A stretch of 10,647 nucleotides of DNA from Endozoicomonadaceae bacterium (GTDB taxonomy: Bacteria; Pseudomonadota; Gammaproteobacteria; Pseudomonadales; Endozoicomonadaceae), in assembly GCA_015163815.1 (NCBI GenBank), contig JAAOIJ010000070.1, positions 1-10,647 of the forward strand, read 5' to 3'. Position 1 is the first letter of the stretch. Every line of letters begins with the position of its first letter. The notes under the pieces are model-generated. The model had not been told where the DNA came from. It did no database searches and saw only the letters and a list, made by a program, of their open reading frames with translations. A program made the translations under genes and the position numbers. This document shows, piece after piece, positions 7,334 through 10,647 of the stretch.

Positions 7334-8515
7334 TTAACAACTTCCTTTGGATATGAGATAACTAAGTTCTCGTCCAATTAACATGCGCCTAATTTCAGAA
7401 GTGCCAGCACCAATTTCATATAATTTTGCATCTCGTAATAAGCGACCTGCTGGATAATCATTGGTATATCCGTTGCCACCTAATATTTGAATGGTATTTA
7501 ATGCGGCTTGTGTTGCATTTTCTGAGCAATATAAAATAACAGAAGCGGCTAATTGTCGAGTTAATTTACCTTTATCAGCTAATAAAGCCGTTGTATATAA
7601 ATAAGAACGAGCACTATTGAGTTGTGTATACAGATCGGCAAGTTTACCTTGAATAAATTGAAATTGATTAATAGGGCGATTAAATTGTTTTCGTTCTTGA
7701 GTATAAGGTAAGGCAAGATTTAAACAGGCTTGCATAATACCTACAGGCCCTGCAGCAAGTACTAAGCGTTCGTAATCTAACCCACTCATTAAAACAGAGA
7801 CTCCTTCATTCAAATGACCTAATATATTCTCTTCTGGGACGACGCAATCTGAAAAAACAAGCTCACAAGTATTCGATCCTCTCATGCCTAATTTATCTAA
7901 TTTTTGCGCATGACTAAATCCTGGAAATGTATTTTCAATTAAAAAGGCTGTGATCCCTTTGCTTCCTTTCTCTGGATCTGTTTTTGCATAGACAATGATA
8001 ACATGTGCATCTGGGCCATTGGTGATCCACATTTTTGTTCCATTTAAAATATAATGGTTTCCTTGTTTTTTAGCACTTAAAGATAAACTGATGACATCAG
8101 ATCCTGAATTCGATTCACTCATCGCTAAGGCTCCAATATGTTCACCTGTCATTAATCGAGGTAAATATTGTTTTTTTTGCTGCGGACTTCCATGTCTATT
8201 CAATTGATTAACACATAAATTAGAGTGCGCGCCATAACTTAATCCAACAGAAGCTGAAGCACAACTAATGGCTTCCATTGCAATCACATGGGCTAAGTAA
8301 CCAGCATTTGAACCGCCATATTGCTCATCAGCCGTGATACCTAATACACCTAATGCGCCCATTTTTTTCCAAAGATGTGCAGGGAAATCATTATTGAGAT
8401 CGATTTGTTCTGCTAACGGTGCGATTTCAAGGGTGGAAAATTGCTTTATATTATTTTTTAACAAACATAATTCATCTGATAGATAAGCATCAAAATCAGT
8501 ATCAAGTAGTCTCAT
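7334..8515 (-). CDS. liuA: Isovaleryl-CoA dehydrogenase
   Basis: FAD enzyme oxidising isovaleryl-CoA to 3-methylcrotonyl-CoA, passing electrons to electron-transfer flavoprotein (not encoded here). The 393 residues match the acyl-CoA dehydrogenase family throughout: DFPAHLWKKMGALGVLGI (43-60), SYGAHSNLCVNQL (93-105), ALAMSESNSGSD (129-140), KMWITNGPDA (161-170), GMRGSNTCEL (210-219), GLDYERLVLAAGP (245-257) and the C-terminal QILGGNGYTNDYPAGRLLRD segment with GAGTSEIRR. Glu249 in LDYERLVL occupies the catalytic-base position particular to isovaleryl-CoA dehydrogenases, which places the base on this helix rather than near the C-terminus. It is the first gene of the operon. The ATG at 8515 has AAAGGAA about 11 nt upstream, slightly far but acceptable. 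No MerR-type liuR gene lies upstream in the window. Confidence 0.95.
   Translation of the reverse strand: MRLLDTDFDAYLSDELCLLKNNIKQFSTLEIAPLAEQIDLNNDFPAHLWKKMGALGVLGITADEQYGGSNAGYLAHVIAMEAISCASASVGLSYGAHSNLCVNQLNRHGSPQQKKQYLPRLMTGEHIGALAMSESNSGSDVISLSLSAKKQGNHYILNGTKMWITNGPDAHVIIVYAKTDPEKGSKGITAFLIENTFPGFSHAQKLDKLGMRGSNTCELVFSDCVVPEENILGHLNEGVSVLMSGLDYERLVLAAGPVGIMQACLNLALPYTQERKQFNRPINQFQFIQGKLADLYTQLNSARSYLYTTALLADKGKLTRQLAASVILYCSENATQAALNTIQILGGNGYTNDYPAGRLLRDAKLYEIGAGTSEIRRMLIGRELSYLISKGSC
7341..7348 (-). promoter_or_regulatory. Ribosome binding site of liuB inside the liuA end
   Basis: AAAGGAAG lies 8 nt before the ATG at 7332 and overlaps the last codons of liuA (Lys-Gly-Ser). It decides the liuB start against the longer frame from 7377. 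Confidence 0.75.
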
Positions 8516-8671
8516 GAGTCTTATATTTCCTTTATTTCAATCAGATAATAACTTCTATGATGATTTCATGAAGGTTGTTTGCGAAATAGATTATCATATG
8601 AAAAATATAAAATATATGTCTTGATGAAGATATTGTTTTTTTTTGAAATGAAAAATAGATCGTTCATCCTA

Positions 8672-8950
8672 AAGAAATCAATTTTTTTAAAAAATCATTG
8701 AAACGACTTGATCATCGATATCAGTGTGAAAAATGCAAGCATGATAAAAGCTATGCTATCCAAGCAATCATCGTACAGTATGCCAACTCTGCATAACATA
8801 GGATACACTTCATGTCTAATTCTACTGTGTAGCATATTCCTTTGTCGTTTTCCTTTTGTTTTCATAGAAGCTATGTGAAGTGCAATGTTGCTTCGTCTTG
8901 TGATTTTTTTAAGGCAAAATTCATGCCTTTCTGTTGATTTGATATACATA
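8672..8950 (-). repeat. Inverted duplication, left copy
   Basis: Read on the minus strand, this stretch aligns with 9056-9324 on the plus strand. The best blocks are 28 identical consecutive bases (8781-8754), 43 of 51 matching bases from ACAAAAGG (about 8859-8809), and a closing block GTCGTTTCAAT through TGATTTCTT ending at 8672 with about 33 of 36 matches. The part nearest the centre (~8860-8950) is much more diverged. A minus-strand frame within it includes TKGKRQRNMLHS and GILYDDCLDS, both with counterparts in the right copy. Confidence 0.8.
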
Positions 8951-9055
8951 CAAAACAACAGTCTATTTTATGCTCTCTGTCACTTGTATCAGTCAAAACC
9001 TGTTTGAGTTGTCTAGGTGTTATTTTATTGATATGACACATTATTTTATTTAAAG

Positions 9056-9324
9056 TATGAGCATCATATTAGATGGCTTGAATAAGTTTTTGATTTAAAA
9101 TGACGCTTTTTTCATTGATTTTATTAAAAAAAGGACAAAAGGAAATCGACGAAGGAATATACTGCACAGTATAATTGGAGATGAGATAAATGCGTATTTT
9201 ATTCGAAATTGGTATACTGTACGATGATTGCTTGGATAGCAAGGTTTTTGTCGCGCCTGATTTCTTTACACTTGATACTTCTGACTTAGTCGTTTCAATT
9301 GTTTTTTAAAAAAAATGATTTCTT
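9056..9324 (+). repeat. Inverted duplication, right copy
   Basis: This is the counterpart of 8672-8950 in opposite orientation, separated by about 105 bp. The identical 28-bp core is 9214-9241. In the right copy TKGNRRRNILHS is read in one frame and GILYDDCLDS in another (an ATG frame at 9190-9309), so if the ancestor was coding, at least this copy has suffered frameshifts. No transposase or target-site duplication is recognisable, so the nature of the element (relic gene pair, MITE-like element, or structured non-coding DNA) stays open. Confidence 0.8.
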
Positions 9325-9340
9325 CAGAATTGACTCAATA

Positions 9341-10054
9341 TTATCTACGCTTTTTAACCCATGAAGGTATATTCTGACTATGAATGGGAAAACCGGGTGC
9401 TTGGCAGCATTTTATGAAAAATCTCATTAAAACCCGCTGTAGCTCAGATCGCTCACCTTCAGGGGTGTATGAACGCTGTACTTCTGCATATCCAGTAGAT
9501 TTGAACGCTTTTGTTTCTATATCTTCAGCTGTTAGTAAAAAATCCATTAGAGTTTTTTCATTGTTTTTAAGACTTTTCATTCTTTCAGCTTCTGAAATGT
9601 CGGCATTTTCTTCAATTCCAGTGCCTTTCTGGTGATGAAAGGCGATATTCATGAGCCTATAGTGAGATGACTCCGTCTGAAAAAGTTTATCAATGCTGGA
9701 AGTTCCACTTTTATTTACAATATACTCTAAAAGAGAATCTAGATTTTTTGCAACATCATCTAAATTATCATTGATATCGTTCTTTCTTATTTTACATATA
9801 TATTCAAATGCAGATATTGTTGTATTATGTTTGTTGTCTAGCAGAGATATGATTTGATGTGCATCACATTTTTGTATTATCTGAAGCAGTAGAGAGGTTA
9901 GTTTCGCAGATTGCATCGAGCAAATTATATCGAATACACTATGATAATGATCCGTATATAACAGTTGAAAGCATTCTTCTTTATTGCATTTATCTTGTGT
10001 ATCTACAAGTAATAAGTGTAATACATGCATATAAAACAATGGCTTACGTTCCAC
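9341..10054 (-). CDS. Unrecognised helical protein, possibly 5'-truncated remnant
   Basis: An open frame of 238 codons including the stop, starting at a GTG (10054); an ATG eight codons later (10030) is the alternative. Neither has a recognisable ribosome binding site, and the frame stays open upstream only to a stop at 10109-10111. The protein looks genuine: alternating hydrophobic helices at about residues 9-75 (HVLHLLLVDT, FDIICSMQSAKLTSLLLQII), then DDVAKNLDSLLEYIVNKSG, an acidic/Lys-rich stretch near 145-165, and a basic C-terminus ending WVKKRR. It could be an alpha-solenoid piece, but I recognise no family. A neighbouring frame upstream (10057-10143) encodes LIERDPLIFIN, similar in pattern to LVERKPLFYMH at the start of this ORF, hinting at a frameshifted longer ancestor. 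It is either a real small gene or the 3' part of a decaying accessory gene. Confidence 0.5.
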   Translation of the reverse strand: MERKPLFYMHVLHLLLVDTQDKCNKEECFQLLYTDHYHSVFDIICSMQSAKLTSLLLQIIQKCDAHQIISLLDNKHNTTISAFEYICKIRKNDINDNLDDVAKNLDSLLEYIVNKSGTSSIDKLFQTESSHYRLMNIAFHHQKGTGIEENADISEAERMKSLKNNEKTLMDFLLTAEDIETKAFKSTGYAEVQRSYTPEGERSELQRVLMRFFIKCCQAPGFPIHSQNIPSWVKKRR

Positions 10055-10472
10055 TAGATGATTCTGTTGTATATTTTTACATAATTGATAAAAATAAGAG
10101 GGTCTCTCTCAATCAATTTGTAGATAGTATATGCTTCTCTTTTTTATCAATTGATTGTAAAAAATAGGAATTTTTTAAAAAAATGATAGTACCATATGCC
10201 TATATGATTTAACTTTATCATATTTATTTAAATGTATTATTGAATATTAATTGCCATTATTTGTTATATTTTATGACATTAAGGTTTTATGTACTAACAT
10301 TTATTGAATTATTTATCTTACTTACTGGTCTAACCTGCTATCAGAGATAAAAATTAAAGTCAATTTCAAAAATGATTTTATTCATCTACATCTAACTGGA
10401 TGATAAAAATGTATACTGGCATATTGTCTTTATTTTTATACAAATAAAAAATAACAAATACAGAGGTGTAAT
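10055..10472. other. AT-rich intergenic region
   Basis: No complete gene seen. Bases 10057-10143 (minus) form a short open frame that may be an out-of-frame 5' remnant of the ORF at 9341-10054. The rest is very AT-rich. A TATACT at 10412-10417 could be the -10 of the gene at 10473, about 50 bp before its start, but no clear -35 accompanies it. Confidence 0.5.
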
Positions 10473-10647
10473 ATGAATCATGTATCATTAGGCGGCATTG
10501 CAGCGTCTGAAATTAGGCAAAATCCATTTATTAAACCTGAAAAATTCTGCCATCATCATAAAAATGCTGTATCTATATGCAAGACACAAACTAAGTTAGA
10601 AACAATAGATGAAATAGATGAAATAGATGAAATAGATGATATATCAT
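10473..10647 (+). CDS. Unknown protein, N-terminal 58 residues (runs off right edge)
   Basis: The ATG at 10473 follows GAGGTG (10463-10468) with a 4-nt gap, a good ribosome binding site, and the frame stays open to the edge. The start is MNHVSLGGIAASEIRQNPFI, followed by a His-rich HHH and Cys-containing stretch, then an acidic run with (Ile-Asp-Glu)n ending EIDDIS. There is no signal peptide and no family is recognisable from this piece. The polar N-terminus with an acidic tract recalls the protein at 552-1823, but no sequence similarity is evident. It is probably another accessory or effector-like gene, by inference only. Confidence 0.6.
   Translation, partial: MNHVSLGGIAASEIRQNPFIKPEKFCHHHKNAVSICKTQTKLETIDEIDEIDEIDDIS
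10605..10640 (+). repeat. 9-bp tandem repeat within the right-edge gene
   Basis: Three perfect copies of ATAGATGAA and a fourth ending in T (ATAGATGAT), in frame, encode Ile-Asp-Glu x3 then Ile-Asp-Asp. The unit is a multiple of three, so copy-number change would alter the length of the acidic stretch without breaking the frame. Confidence 0.9.

Larger units (their letters stand above)
8516..9340. other. Long gene-poor region upstream of liuA
   Basis: About 825 bp without a convincing gene. The first ~155 bp must contain the liuA promoter; TATGAT-like and TATTAT-like hexamers are present but no good -35 pairs with them. The rest is taken up by an inverted pair of related sequences (8672-8950 and 9056-9324). 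Frames open across parts of it, including one of 87 codons at 8958-8695 that begins with TTG, have no ribosome binding site and look like decayed or fortuitous coding. Confidence 0.6.

Noticed and set aside
7333..7377. Longer liuB start 15 codons upstream
   Set aside because: It lies within liuA, lacks a ribosome site, and the extra residues do not fit the family; the ATG at 7332 has AAAGGAAG at ideal spacing.
8516..8671. Specific liuA promoter or operator
   Set aside because: Several AT-rich -10-like hexamers occur but none pairs with a credible -35, and no clear palindrome for a MerR-type regulator was found.
8695..8958. Minus-strand 87-codon frame in the left inverted repeat as a real gene
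   Set aside because: It starts at TTG or an ATG without a ribosome binding site, and its counterpart in the right copy is frameshifted. Better described as part of a repeat.
8672..9324. Insertion sequence with terminal inverted repeats
   Set aside because: The arms fill almost the whole element, the ~105-bp centre cannot encode a transposase, and no target duplication was visible. Only a MITE-like or relic interpretation remains possible.
9859..10167. Plus-strand open frame of 102 codons opposite the 9341-10054 ORF
   Set aside because: No ribosome binding site, composition typical of an antisense frame in AT-rich DNA, and it overlaps a more protein-like ORF on the other strand.
1..10647. 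tRNA, rRNA, CRISPR array or toxin-antitoxin pair
   Set aside because: Looked for by eye on both strands; no cloverleaf-like segment, no regularly spaced direct repeats and no recognisable toxin or antitoxin family.

Overview
The window is A+T-rich and bacterial, with codons that mostly end in A or T. The five enzymes are closest, from memory, to gammaproteobacterial Liu proteins. A catabolic operon flanked by low-complexity, coiled-coil or unrecognisable proteins fits an AT-rich, host-associated gammaproteobacterium, possibly of the Legionellales type (Legionella, Coxiella, Berkiella and relatives). That placement is inference; no rRNA or other phylogenetic marker is present.

Layout. Bases 1-245 hold the 5' part of a minus-strand gene of unknown function that runs off the left edge. 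Bases 246-548 are a divergent intergenic region containing a (TATAAA)4 tract framed by 9-bp inverted repeats. A plus-strand gene (552-1823) encodes a long coiled-coil protein with an acidic EFYDAVS segment that resembles a eukaryotic FFAT (VAP-binding) motif. Bases 8515 to 1845 (minus strand) carry a complete leucine/isovalerate operon, liuA-liuB-liuC-liuD-liuE. Bases 8516-9340 have no convincing gene but contain two diverged copies of a ~270-bp sequence in inverted orientation. Bases 9341-10054 (minus) hold an unrecognised ORF without a good ribosome binding site, perhaps a remnant. Bases 10055-10472 are AT-rich and non-coding. A second unknown plus-strand gene starts at 10473 with a well-placed ribosome binding site, contains a 9-bp tandem repeat encoding (Ile-Asp-Glu)n, and runs off the right edge.

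How the genes work together. LiuA oxidises isovaleryl-CoA to 3-methylcrotonyl-CoA. LiuD and LiuB form the biotin-dependent carboxylase giving 3-methylglutaconyl-CoA. LiuC hydrates this to HMG-CoA, and LiuE cleaves it to acetyl-CoA and acetoacetate. Spacing is very tight at A/B (1 bp), C/D (4-bp overlap) and D/E (4-bp overlap), but B and C are separated by 243 bp containing a plausible internal promoter. No liuR-type regulator is present in the window.

The most interesting observations are the FFAT-like motif in the coiled-coil protein, the large inverted duplication at 8672-9324, and a 16-bp perfect inverted repeat inside the liuC coding sequence.
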